Shown here: piece after piece, positions 1 through 7,601 of the stretch
How positions within the stretch are numbered: position 1 is the stretch's first letter
Layout: each line of letters opens with the position of its first letter
From: Actinomadura sp. 7K507
Lineage (GTDB): Bacteria; Actinomycetota; Actinomycetes; Streptosporangiales; Streptosporangiaceae
Direction: 5' to 3'
Assembly: GCF_004348425.1 (NCBI RefSeq)
Contig: NZ_SMKK01000019.1
Location: 1 to 62,233 of the forward strand
Length of the DNA stretch: 62,233 nt
Notes under the pieces: model-generated
The model's input: the letters and a program-made list of their open reading frames with translations, nothing else
Told to the model about the DNA's origin: nothing
Databases searched by the model: none
Position numbers and translations under genes: made by a program

Positions 1-595
1 CGCCGGACCTGGCGGTCTCCTCCGGCATCGGCGGGCCGATGCCGGAGTAGCGGACGACGACCTTCGCGTTCCCGACGCGCACCACGACCGTCGAGCCGGT
101 GGACGGCGAGTACTGCGCGAGCGCCTCGTCCCCGAGTCCCGTCACCGCCTGCGGGGTCACGTCGGACCATTTCGGCCGGAAGGACCTCATGGCCGCGGCG
201 ACGGGTGACCGTCCGACTTCCGGCCCCACCAGCGGGCGGACGGGGGTGCCCCCGGACAGGGTGAGACCCACCGTCAGCATGCGGCGCGAGACGCCGTCGG
301 CGCCCGACGACCACTCGCACTCCCCCTTGTGACCGTCGCTCATCGTCCGCGGTTCGGTCACCAGGCGGCCGACGGTGGCGGGCGAGACCCCGCAGCCCGC
401 CGGGACCGCCTCGATGGTCCGCCCCGCCGGGACCCGGTCGGGGCCGGCGGGCGGAGCGGGCAGGGTGTCGAGACTTCCGGGCGACGGCATCACCACCACC
501 AGCACGATGCTGATCACGAACGCGACGAAGAACGCGAACACGACGGCGTCGTCGTCCCCGGTTCCGGGGCGCCGCCGTGGTCCGGGGCCGGTCAT
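1..595 (-). CDS. Membrane-anchored surface protein, partial (3' end outside window)
   Basis: Reads from an ATG at 595 and stays open to the window edge (198 codons), so the C-terminus is missing. Residues about 17-36 form one hydrophobic segment (FAFFVAFVISIVLVVVM), followed by a Pro-rich stretch and an extracytoplasmic domain with two Cys. The motif AGRTIEAVPAGCGVSPAT is matched in the upstream gene (IIEKLPRNCGVSDAT), so the two are paralogues. Its ATG overlaps the upstream stop as ATGA (592-595), indicating translational coupling. Function is unknown. The layout (single N-terminal anchor, Cys-containing sensor-like domain) resembles DUF3558-type actinobacterial surface proteins, but that is only a resemblance. 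Confidence 0.8.
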   Translation of the reverse strand, partial: MTGPGPRRRPGTGDDDAVVFAFFVAFVISIVLVVVMPSPGSLDTLPAPPAGPDRVPAGRTIEAVPAGCGVSPATVGRLVTEPRTMSDGHKGECEWSSGADGVSRRMLTVGLTLSGGTPVRPLVGPEVGRSPVAAAMRSFRPKWSDVTPQAVTGLGDEALAQYSPSTGSTVVVRVGNAKVVVRYSGIGPPMPEETARSG

Positions 596-1938
596 GAGCG
601 CAACGACCTTTCCACCGCGACGGCGACCGTGTAGGCGCTGTCGATCAACGGGCGTCCGCTCAGTTTCGCGTCGTGGTCGGCCCCTTCATAGGCCACCTCG
701 ATCAGGACGTTGCGTTTCTGGAAGACCACCAACCCCACGTCACCTCTCGATCCCGTTCGGCTGTTGGTCACCGCGAACGCCCGGTCGCCGGGCCCGGCCA
801 GCGGTGTGAAGTCGGTGAACTCCGCGATTCCGGGGACCTTGCCCTCGCGCAGGTCGCGATGAATGCCCTGGTATTGGCGCGTGGCCGTGGAGACGCCCAT
901 GCCCGGCAGCCGTTCCTCCCCGATGGCGAGTGACACCGTGAGCGTGCGCGACCGGCCCTCGTTCGAGTACTGGGACGTCCTTGCGTTCCACGTGCACGAG
1001 TCACCGGACATCCCCGCTTGGAACGTCCTGGAGAGCAGGGTGGAGCCTCCTCGCCGCCGGTACGCGTCCCGGGCGACCTTGTCGACGGTGGCGACCGGAA
1101 CCGTGTCACAGGGTTTGGGGACCTCGCTCAGCGGCGGCGTGCCCTGGCCCACCACGGTGGCCAGCACGGGGTTCGCCGCAGTTCCCAGGCTCTTCGCCGT
1201 TTCCGCCGCCGCGGCGAAGGCGCCGTCCATCGCCGTCTTCTCCGAGATCGTCTTGCGCTGGTCTCCCGCGTCGTCCCATCCCCGGTAGCGGATCCTCGCG
1301 ACGGCGTTGCCCTCCCGGAAGGTCACGACCGCGCCCTCGGTGTCGGAGTCCGCCGCGTAGCGGGCGGTGGCCTCCTCACCCAGTCCCTCCACGAGCTTGG
1401 GCGCCGTCTCATTCGGCCTGGCCCTGCCCAGCTGCTCCATCGCCTCGCTGATCGGCGACTGCATGCGGCCCTCCGCCAGAGTGATGGAGATGTCGAGGAC
1501 GCGCTCGTTCGCGAAGTCGCCCATGCACCAGTCGCATTTGACCTTCCCGTCGTCCAGCGAGTACCACTTGCAGCTTCCGGCGCCGCCGCGCCGGAACATG
1601 CCGCCTCTCTCGGCGTCGCGGTCCGCCCCGGGCGCGAGCCTGGCGGCGGTGGCGTCCGACACCCCGCAGTTGCGGGGAAGCTTCTCGATGATCCGGCCGG
1701 CGGGCACGTGGTCGGCGGTCGCGGGCGCCGTCAGCAGGGGTCCGTCGGCGATCCCGCCGGTAGCGGTGTCGCGCGCGGCGGCCACGGCGACCGTGCCGCC
1801 GAGGACGAGGGCGAGCGCTCCGGCCACGGCCGCGACCTGCCACCTGCGGTCGGTCCGGAGGCGAAGCCCTATGCCGCCGGGTTCGGGCCCCACGCCGCCG
1901 GGTTCGGGCCCCGCGCCGTCGGGTTCGGAATCGGGCAC
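592..1938 (-). CDS. Membrane-anchored surface protein with two copies of a Cys-containing domain
   Basis: 448 aa from a GTG preceded by GGAG at 5 bases. Residues 1-32 are a Pro/Gly-rich cytoplasmic tail containing the repeat GPEPGG. Residues 34-55 are a membrane helix. The rest is predicted outside the cell and holds two related domains: one starting near PRNCGVSDAT with SCKWYSLDD, the second near PKPCDTVPV with DSCTWNARTS. The shared pattern is Cys followed about 40 residues later by SC-x-W. The downstream partial gene carries one such domain. No enzyme motif is visible. Likely a ligand-binding or sensory surface protein of unknown role. Confidence 0.8.
   Translation of the reverse strand: MPDSEPDGAGPEPGGVGPEPGGIGLRLRTDRRWQVAAVAGALALVLGGTVAVAAARDTATGGIADGPLLTAPATADHVPAGRIIEKLPRNCGVSDATAARLAPGADRDAERGGMFRRGGAGSCKWYSLDDGKVKCDWCMGDFANERVLDISITLAEGRMQSPISEAMEQLGRARPNETAPKLVEGLGEEATARYAADSDTEGAVVTFREGNAVARIRYRGWDDAGDQRKTISEKTAMDGAFAAAAETAKSLGTAANPVLATVVGQGTPPLSEVPKPCDTVPVATVDKVARDAYRRRGGSTLLSRTFQAGMSGDSCTWNARTSQYSNEGRSRTLTVSLAIGEERLPGMGVSTATRQYQGIHRDLREGKVPGIAEFTDFTPLAGPGDRAFAVTNSRTGSRGDVGLVVFQKRNVLIEVAYEGADHDAKLSGRPLIDSAYTVAVAVERSLRS
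1873..1930. repeat. 21-bp in-frame tandem repeat, 2.7 units
   Basis: Units begin at 1873, 1894 and 1915 (core gccgccgggttcgggccc). They lie in the first 25 codons of the surface-protein gene and encode GPEPGG copies. Period is divisible by three, so the frame is kept. Confidence 0.85.
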
Positions 1939-2037
1939 GCGGACTCCAGCGAGGTCGGGGGATGTCGATCTTCTTGGACTCCACCGCCGGAGGAAGAGTT
2001 CTCCAATGGCCGGTTCCGGCCCCCACCCCGCAGCCCT

Positions 2038-2083
2038 GCTACACCACCGGCCTTGCTACACCACCGGCCTTGCTACACCGGCG
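2038..2083. repeat. 17-bp tandem repeat between genes
   Basis: Core gctacaccaccggcctt starts at 2038, 2055 and 2072, inside the 199-bp gap between the surface-protein gene and the VOC gene. No reading frame uses it. Nothing else is recognisable in the gap. Confidence 0.85.
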
Positions 2084-2137
2084 ATGCCCCGCCGTCCAGC
2101 AAAAGGCGGAACAGCACAGGGCCGTTCCACCACCGGG

Positions 2138-3115
2138 TCACCGTGGCTGCCACAGCTCGACGCTGACTCCGTTCGGCGTGTCCACCGTGGCCAGCCGCGC
2201 GTCCCCGTGCAGCGGTGTGGTGGCGGCGAAGGGGCGGCACCGGACGCGGCCGCCGGCGCCTTCGGCCCTGGCCACGGCGGTGTCGAGGTCACGGGTGAGC
2301 ACGGACCATCCGGTATGGCCGAGCCCGCGCGCGGGAAGCTGGACCGCCCGCCGGTCGACCCCGCCGGGGTTGTCCGCCACCTGGACGAGCTCGATGCGCG
2401 CGGTACCGCCGTCCGCGCCGACGACGAAGGCGAGCCGCGTCCGCGTGCCCGGCGGCAGATCGGCCATCGCCTCGAATCCCGGCGAGCCGAAGGTGACGTC
2501 GTACCAGACGGACATTCCCAGCCCGCCGGGTCCCCAGAAGTCGAGTTCGGCCTCGAAGCGGGGGACGTGGGCGACGACCGATGTCAGCTCCGTGTAGTGC
2601 CGCGACGGGTCGGCGTCCCACGCCGTGGTGTTGCGGGCGCTCGCCGGCTGGACGAACACGATGTCGGTTCCGTCCGGTGCGAAGCAGAAGCCCTCCGTGA
2701 CCGACACGATCTTGTCGCCCAGCGGCACCTCGAATGTCGACGGCCGCCCCCACGGGTAGCCCGCCGCGCTCAGCCGCTCGTGCGAGGCCCGGAGGTCCTT
2801 GGTGTAGATGTTGAGCCCGGCGAGGCCGATGTCCAGCGTGTGGGGATGCTCCGCCTGCGCCACCGGGTCGTCGACCTTCACCAGGTGGAGGCGGCCGGTC
2901 GGGGCTCCTGCGGCGGCCAGCCGCATGGTCTCGACGTCGCGCCCGCCGGTCTCGGCTCCCCAGAGGCGGTCCGCGTCCGCTGCCCGGACGACGCCTTCGG
3001 CCGCGACCTCGAAGCCCAGTTCACCGCAGAAGAGGTCCAGGTGGGGACCGAAGTCGGTGACGCCGATCACCGCGGCGGTGACGCCGCTGACGAGCGGGGC
3101 GGGGTCCGTGCTCAC
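2138..3115 (-). CDS. VOC (glyoxalase/bleomycin-resistance fold) family protein
   Basis: 325 aa from a GTG with AGAGG four bases upstream. Two tandem VOC modules: about 10-140 (AAVIGVTDFGPHLDLFCGELGF) and about 150-320 (TELTSVVAHVPRFEAELDFW). Glyoxalase-superfamily enzymes of this size use such pairs to hold one metal. Possible ligands are in HLVKVDD, IELVQVAD and the terminal VSVELWQPR, but I cannot assign them firmly. It diverges from the TIGR03086 gene across a promoter region rich in palindromes. Substrate unknown; an extradiol-dioxygenase-like or isomerase-like role is possible. Confidence 0.8.
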   Translation of the reverse strand: MSTDPAPLVSGVTAAVIGVTDFGPHLDLFCGELGFEVAAEGVVRAADADRLWGAETGGRDVETMRLAAAGAPTGRLHLVKVDDPVAQAEHPHTLDIGLAGLNIYTKDLRASHERLSAAGYPWGRPSTFEVPLGDKIVSVTEGFCFAPDGTDIVFVQPASARNTTAWDADPSRHYTELTSVVAHVPRFEAELDFWGPGGLGMSVWYDVTFGSPGFEAMADLPPGTRTRLAFVVGADGGTARIELVQVADNPGGVDRRAVQLPARGLGHTGWSVLTRDLDTAVARAEGAGGRVRCRPFAATTPLHGDARLATVDTPNGVSVELWQPR

Positions 3116-3202
3116 GTGGCCTCTTTCCTCGGATCAGGCCTCATCGCCGGCGGCTCGCGGCCACGCCGGCCGACCGCACCGACCATCTCCTGTTTCAATA
3201 TG

Positions 3203-3217
3203 CGGAATGCTGTTCCG
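3203..3217. promoter_or_regulatory. Palindrome CGGAA-N5-TTCCG near the VOC gene start
   Basis: Perfect 5-bp arms (3203-3207 and 3213-3217) in an AT-richer stretch about 90 bp upstream of the VOC start and within the 279-bp divergent region. The shape suits a TetR-type operator. The regulator is not identified. Confidence 0.4.
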
Positions 3218-3293
3218 AAATTTAGGAGGATGTCCGGACCTTGTCAACGTCCAGCGACGTGCCACGCGACGCCTCACCCTGGCGACCCTGCTT

Positions 3294-3357
3294 TCAACCG
3301 GATGGTTGACGAAGGACCGGTTCACGGTCTACCTTCTTTTTCAACCAAACGGTTGAA
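3294..3357. promoter_or_regulatory. Twin palindromic operators TCAACC-N4-GGTTGA
   Basis: Site one is at 3294-3309 (TCAACC, GGAT, GGTTGA). Site two is at 3340-3357 (TTCAACCAAACGGTTGAA). Both are perfect outside the 4-bp core and their centres are 47 bp apart. They lie just upstream of the TIGR03086 start at 3395, so a dimeric repressor, probably TetR-type, could act here. No candidate regulator gene lies beside them. Confidence 0.65.
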
Positions 3358-3394
3358 CGCAAGTGAACGACCACGCCTGGAAGGATGCTCATCG

Positions 3395-3967
3395 ATGGCT
3401 CTGCCTGACCGTCCGGCCGAGCGGCACCGGCAGGTTGCCGGGCTGTTCACCGACCGGGTCCGCGGTACCCGGTCCTGGGACGCGCCGTCCCCGGTGGCCG
3501 ACTGGACCGCCCGCGACGTCGTGCGTCACCTGACCGAGTGGTTCCCCGGGTTCCTGGCGTCCGGTTCGGACGTCCACCTGCCCAGCGGACCGCCCGTGGA
3601 CGACGATCCGGTCGCCGCGTGGCAGGTCCACTGCGACGGCGTGCAGGCGGTCCTGGACGATCCGGAGAGCGCCGGCCGCAAGTTCACCAACCCGCACACC
3701 GGCACCCTGCCGCTGGAGACCGCGATCGACCGGTTCTACACCGCCGACGTGTTCATGCACACCTGGGACCTGTCCAGGGCCACCGGCCAGGACGACCGCC
3801 TGGACCCCGGCTTCTGCGCCGAACTCCTCGGCGGGATGGAGGCGATGGAGGAGGTCATCCGCTCCTCCGGCCAGTACGGCCCCCGGGTCGAGGTGCCCGC
3901 CGGCGCGGACGTCCAGACCAGACTGCTGGGCTTCATCGGCCGCGACCCGTCCTGGCCGGGCCGCTGA
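3395..3967 (+). CDS. TIGR03086-type (DinB/maleylpyruvate isomerase-like fold) protein
   Basis: 190 aa from ATG 3395. The N-terminal helical bundle contains WTARDVVRHLTEW and, further on, FMHTWDLSRATGQ, the His positions typical of the DinB/mycothiol-dependent isomerase metal site. Members of this family in actinobacteria are often linked to mycothiol chemistry, but most are uncharacterised. Transcription probably starts within the twin-palindrome region. It stands alone on the plus strand and converges with the operon ending at 4016. Confidence 0.8.
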   Translation: MALPDRPAERHRQVAGLFTDRVRGTRSWDAPSPVADWTARDVVRHLTEWFPGFLASGSDVHLPSGPPVDDDPVAAWQVHCDGVQAVLDDPESAGRKFTNPHTGTLPLETAIDRFYTADVFMHTWDLSRATGQDDRLDPGFCAELLGGMEAMEEVIRSSGQYGPRVEVPAGADVQTRLLGFIGRDPSWPGR

Positions 3968-3971
3968 GCGG

Positions 3972-4003
3972 CTCGCCGTCCCCGGTTCTCGCCGTCCCCG
4001 GTT
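3972..4003. repeat. Exact 16-bp tandem duplication between convergent genes
   Basis: ctcgccgtccccggtt occurs at 3972-3987 and 3988-4003 without mismatch, directly after the stop at 3967 and before the convergent stop at 4016. It is non-coding and its period is not a multiple of three. Confidence 0.85.
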
Positions 4004-4015
4004 CTCCCCATCACC

Positions 4016-4336
4016 TTAGTTCTCGTCCGCGACCACCCCGAGGTAGGTGCCGTACACCTCGGCGGGGCCGCCGGGCAGTTCGGCCGTCCCGAGCAGGACG
4101 GACCGCTCGGCGGGAGGCTCGCCCGGCGGGACCACGTCGAAGCGGACGTCGATCGGACGCGACGTCTGCGGATCCGTGATCTCCACTCGGACGACGACCG
4201 TCTCGCCGTCGGCCTCGATCCCGGTCACGCGGTGCCGGGACGTCAGTTGCTGCGTCGAGTGCTCGCCGGGCAGCCGCAGCCGGATGGGAGCGCACAGCTC
4301 CCCCGGCCGCGGCGGCACGCACAGGCTCATGCCCAT
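4016..4336 (-). CDS. Hypothetical protein, last gene of the amidohydrolase operon
   Basis: 106 aa from ATG 4336. AGGGA lies 6 bases before it; a GTG at 4339 is too close to that site, and ATG 4330 is also possible. The sequence is beta-rich (SRHRVTGIEADGETVVVRVE) with no known motif, membrane segment or signal peptide. It starts 9 bases after the amidohydrolase stop, so it belongs to that operon. It could be a small binding or MaoC/hotdog-like accessory protein, but I do not recognise it. Confidence 0.6.
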   Translation of the reverse strand: MGMSLCVPPRPGELCAPIRLRLPGEHSTQQLTSRHRVTGIEADGETVVVRVEITDPQTSRPIDVRFDVVPPGEPPAERSVLLGTAELPGGPAEVYGTYLGVVADEN

Positions 4337-4345
4337 CACGCGTCC

Positions 4346-5692
4346 CTAGATGTTCTCGCCGAGCTTCTCGGCGCGCCCGGAGATGTCGGCGTCCCCGGTG
4401 ACCTGCGCCGGGTGCGTGTGGGCGAAGCTCGTCATCCGGGCCCACGCGTCCAGGTCGCGCTGGCTCGCCTGGCGCCCCACGTGCGTGACGACGTCGACGT
4501 CCGTCGCCTGCGAGCGCAGGTGCCCGGCACGCGCGTTCTCCTTCGGGACGTGCGCGAACGGATCGAACGAGTACGCCGCCATCGCGTTCTCATGGGTGAT
4601 CTTGTTGATCAGCGCGTCGTCGAGGTGGCCGAGGGTCTCGATGACGTCCTCGGGCGCGAACGGCCAGTTGCTGTCGGAGTGCGGGTAGTCCGACTCCCAG
4701 CAGACCATGTCGGTGTCGAACCAGTCGAGGACCTGGGGGCCGACCTTGTCGGCGATGAAGCACGTGTGGATGTGCTTTCTGAACACGTCCGACGGGCCGT
4801 CGTAGCCGGGCGGGAAGGTCGCCTTCGTCCAGCCCGAGTGGCGGTTCTGCACGTGCTCGGCGCGCCAGAGGAAGTACGGGATCCAGCCGATGTCGCCCTC
4901 GGTCAGCGAGAACCTCAGGTCGGGGAAGTCCCCCCAGAACTCCGCCCACATCAGTTCCAGCAGCGTGTACGCGCTCATGATCGAGGACCCCGTCATGGCG
5001 ACGCTCGCCGGGGCGTCGCTGGAGAACATCGGCGCCCGCGAGGACGACCCGATGTGAGTGCACAGCACGGTCTTGCATTCGCTGGCCGCCTCGAACAGCG
5101 GGTACCAGTACTTGGTGTGGATGCTGGGCATGTCCAGCGCCTCGGGGTTCTCCGAGAACGTGACCGCGTGGCATCCCTTGGCCGCCAGGCGGCGGATCTC
5201 CTTCGCGGCCTCGTGCACGTCGAACAGCGGGAGGATCCCGCAGGGGATGAACCGGCCGGGGTACGCGCCGCACCACTCGTCGACGTGCCAGTCGTTGTAC
5301 GCCTTGATCATCACCAGGTTGGTCTCGCGGTCCGGGCCCTGGTTGAGGACCTGGCCGGAGAACCCGGTCCAGTTCGGGAAGTTCAGCCCGGCGAGCTGGC
5401 CGCCCGCGTTCATGTCCCGGACCCGCTCGTCGACGTTGAAGCAGCCCGGACGCATCTCGTCGTAGCTGCTGGCGTCGATGTTGTACATCTCGCGCGGCTT
5501 CCCCGCGACCGCGTTCAGCCCCATGTTGCGGCCGCGCAGATCACCGTAGTACCACTGCTGGACGCCGTCCGGTTCGATGATGACGCGCGGCGCCCGGTCG
5601 CGGTACCTGCCGGGGACGTGGGCGTCGAACATGTCGGCGGGCTCGGCGATGTGGTCGTCGACGCTGATGAGGATCAAGTCGTCCTTGTGCAT
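4346..5692 (-). CDS. Amidohydrolase-2 family metal-dependent hydrolase/decarboxylase
   Basis: 448 aa. The N-terminal ISVDDHIAEPADMF carries the D-x-H metal motif of the ACMSD-like amidohydrolase superfamily. CTHIGSSSRAP supplies the next His, and WESDYPHSDSNWP near residue 330 gives the conserved C-terminal Asp with DYPH. These enzymes hydrolyse or decarboxylate ring-derived acids, and several occur in actinobacterial steroid and terpenoid clusters. It lies 28 bp after the DUF35 gene in the same operon as an aldolase-type thiolase, so a C-C hydrolysis or decarboxylation step on the same substrate is likely (inference). Confidence 0.85.
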   Translation of the reverse strand: MHKDDLILISVDDHIAEPADMFDAHVPGRYRDRAPRVIIEPDGVQQWYYGDLRGRNMGLNAVAGKPREMYNIDASSYDEMRPGCFNVDERVRDMNAGGQLAGLNFPNWTGFSGQVLNQGPDRETNLVMIKAYNDWHVDEWCGAYPGRFIPCGILPLFDVHEAAKEIRRLAAKGCHAVTFSENPEALDMPSIHTKYWYPLFEAASECKTVLCTHIGSSSRAPMFSSDAPASVAMTGSSIMSAYTLLELMWAEFWGDFPDLRFSLTEGDIGWIPYFLWRAEHVQNRHSGWTKATFPPGYDGPSDVFRKHIHTCFIADKVGPQVLDWFDTDMVCWESDYPHSDSNWPFAPEDVIETLGHLDDALINKITHENAMAAYSFDPFAHVPKENARAGHLRSQATDVDVVTHVGRQASQRDLDAWARMTSFAHTHPAQVTGDADISGRAEKLGENI

Positions 5693-5720
5693 GGGGGAAC
5701 CCTTCGCTCGGTCTTCCGGG

Positions 5721-6140
5721 TCAGGCGGGGACGAAGTAGGGGAGCCGGAGGTCGCCGCCGGTCCGCCGGAACGACACGTGGACGGGCAGGTCGGCGCGCA
5801 GGTCGTCCGGCTCGGCGTCGATGATGTTGGTCAGCATCTGGTAGCCCTCGTCGAGGGTCACGATGGCGGCGGCGTAGGGCGGTTCGAACGCGGGCGTGAC
5901 CGGGCGGTGGACGACGGTCCAGCTGTAGAGGACCCCGCGCCCGGCGCTCGCCTCCCAGACCTGGCCGCGGGCCAGGCATCCGCGGCAGTGCTCGCTGGGC
6001 GGGAACGTGATGGAGCGGCACTGCTCGCAGCGCTGGAACAGCAGCTCTCCGCGCGCGCACGCGTCCCAGAAGGGCCGGGTCACCTCGCTCGGCACGGCGT
6101 GCGGAAGGTCGCCGGTCTGGGCTCGCAGCAGGGGTGTCAT
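5721..6140 (-). CDS. DUF35/OB-fold zinc-ribbon protein, thiolase partner
   Basis: 139 aa from ATG 6138-6140, overlapping the thiolase stop as ATGA. N-terminal zinc ribbon CEQC...HCRGC, then an OB-fold with GRGVLYSWTVVHRPV and FEPPYAAAIVTLDEG. Proteins of this family (for example ChsH2) form tight complexes with thiolase-like Ltp2 aldolases and present the acyl-CoA. The overlap and order match such a pair. Confidence 0.88.
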   Translation of the reverse strand: MTPLLRAQTGDLPHAVPSEVTRPFWDACARGELLFQRCEQCRSITFPPSEHCRGCLARGQVWEASAGRGVLYSWTVVHRPVTPAFEPPYAAAIVTLDEGYQMLTNIIDAEPDDLRADLPVHVSFRRTGGDLRLPYFVPA

Positions 6141-7303
6141 GGCAGGTCGTCTCCCAACAGGATCACGCCGTTGAACAGGGCGCCGGCTCCGCCGGTGGTG
6201 CACAGGGCGACATGGGCGTCCGGGATTTGGAGGGGCCCGGCGTCGCCGCGCACCTGCTGGACGCCGCGGATCACGCGCTGCATCATCTGGGGGTTCGCGC
6301 CCGCGTGGCTGAACGACATCAGGCCGCCGTCGGTGGTGATCGGGTGGCTGCCGGTCAGCTCGATGTGGCCGTCCTCGACGAACGGCCCGCCCTCCCCCTC
6401 GGGGCAGAACCGCATCGCCTCCAGCTGGCGGATGATCTCGAACGAGAAGGGGTCGTAGAGCTCCAGGACGTCCACGTCGCCGCGTTCGAGTCCGGCCTGC
6501 CGGAACGCGAGGTCGGCGGCACGGCGGCCGGCCTGCCCGTTGGACGGCGCGTCCCGCCGCCGGCCGCGCAGGTCCCAGCTCGGCGGGTACTGGTAGGACG
6601 GGCCGAAGAAGTCGACCCCGGCGCCGAGCACGTGGACCGGGTCGCGGCGCAGGGACCCGGCGCGCTCGGCCGTGGTGACGACCGCCGCGCAGCCGCCCTC
6701 GGACGTCATGGCGCAGTCGAGGAGGTGGAAGGGCTCGGCGATGGGACGGGAGGCGGTGATGTCCTCGGGCTTGAAGGGGCCCCGGCCGTGGTAGACGGCC
6801 TCCGGGTTGCGGTCCCCGTTGTTGCGGATCGTGGCCGCGACCCGCGACATCTGGTCCCGTGTCGTCCCGTAGACCTCCATGTGGCGGCGGGCGATGAGCG
6901 CGAACTCGGCGGCGGTGAACATGCCCCAGGGGGCGACGAACTCGTTCTCCGGGCGGGTCCACGGCGCGGTCGCCGCGCGGTCGGTGTAGCTGCCGGCCTG
7001 CCCGGAGACCAGCACGACGACGTCGGCGTAGCCCTTCTCGACGGCGGCGGCGGCCTCGGCGAACATGCCGGCCCCGAAGTCCTGGCCCTGCCAGGCGGGC
7101 CCGACGCCGAGGTCGTAGATCAGGGACGTGCTGTCGGCCATGGAGCTGATTCCGTCGACGTCGGACAGCTCCAGCCCCGCGTCGTCCAGCGCGCCGAGGG
7201 TCGCCTTGACGATGAGGCTGCGGGAGGTCTCCCCTTCCAGGCGGCGCGCTTGGCGTGTGTTGTGCACCCCGGCGATGACGGCCCGGCGGTTCGATGCCCT
7301 CAC
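6137..7303 (-). CDS. Thiolase-fold lipid-transfer/aldolase protein (Ltp2-like)
   Basis: 388 aa, full length for the SCP2-thiolase-like family. The segment where true thiolases carry the nucleophilic Cys reads DFGAGMFAEAAAAV here, with no Cys. VLELYDPFSFEIIRQLE and LCTTGGAGALFNG are the conserved C-terminal motifs. Cys-less members with a DUF35 partner act as retro-aldolases in steroid side-chain degradation (Ltp2-ChsH2). Here the DUF35 gene is translationally coupled downstream. I infer an acyl-CoA aldolase rather than a beta-ketothiolase. First gene of the operon running to 4016. Confidence 0.82.
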   Translation of the reverse strand: MRASNRRAVIAGVHNTRQARRLEGETSRSLIVKATLGALDDAGLELSDVDGISSMADSTSLIYDLGVGPAWQGQDFGAGMFAEAAAAVEKGYADVVVLVSGQAGSYTDRAATAPWTRPENEFVAPWGMFTAAEFALIARRHMEVYGTTRDQMSRVAATIRNNGDRNPEAVYHGRGPFKPEDITASRPIAEPFHLLDCAMTSEGGCAAVVTTAERAGSLRRDPVHVLGAGVDFFGPSYQYPPSWDLRGRRRDAPSNGQAGRRAADLAFRQAGLERGDVDVLELYDPFSFEIIRQLEAMRFCPEGEGGPFVEDGHIELTGSHPITTDGGLMSFSHAGANPQMMQRVIRGVQQVRGDAGPLQIPDAHVALCTTGGAGALFNGVILLGDDLP

Positions 7304-7601
7304 TCGGTACTCCTAGAGGTCGAGCCATGTGCTGTAGATCACTAACGGCTGTGCACTATTAGACTTAGCGATTTCTCGCCTGTCAAGGGGGCATCCGCCT
7401 CCCGATCGACTCGCGGGAAGCCGGCGTTCCGGTGTGGCGAAACGCCTCTTAACCGGCGACAGTCGCCGCTGGATCCGGCGAAACGAGCGTGCGCCGCGGG
7501 TGCGAGGCCCTCCGGAGGGCTAGCGCTCTGGCAGCCGCTGTGTGACCATCATGAAGGACTATTAGTTTAAGAGAGCTGGTGTGACGAGCCATGGAGTGCG
7601 C
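7304..7601. promoter_or_regulatory. Divergent promoter region, thiolase operon / acyl-CoA ligase
   Basis: 298 bp without a gene. It holds CTATTAGACTTAG at 7356-7368 and the similar CTATTAGTTTAAG at 7559-7571, one near each start, plus a perfect 14-bp palindrome GCCCTCCGGAGGGC at 7507-7520. ACTAATAG, the reverse complement of the same 8-mer, recurs at 14474-14481 before the MFS gene. The motif could be a -10 region or a shared operator. Confidence 0.45.

Noticed and set aside
1367..3394. Very long plus-strand open frame opposite the surface-protein and VOC genes
   Set aside because: Low-complexity Arg/Pro/Ala-rich product with no domain; it is an antisense shadow of real minus genes. Only its last part from ATG 3395 is a gene.
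4232..5824. 530-aa plus-strand open frame opposite the amidohydrolase
   Set aside because: Shadow frame with no motif; the minus strand encodes a clear enzyme.
6137..7303. Ordinary acetyl-CoA acetyltransferase
   Set aside because: The nucleophilic Cys motif is absent and the DUF35 partner fits an aldolase-type complex.
7507..7520. GCCCTCCGGAGGGC as a terminator
   Set aside because: No loop and no T-run, and it lies in a divergent promoter region; left only as a possible operator.
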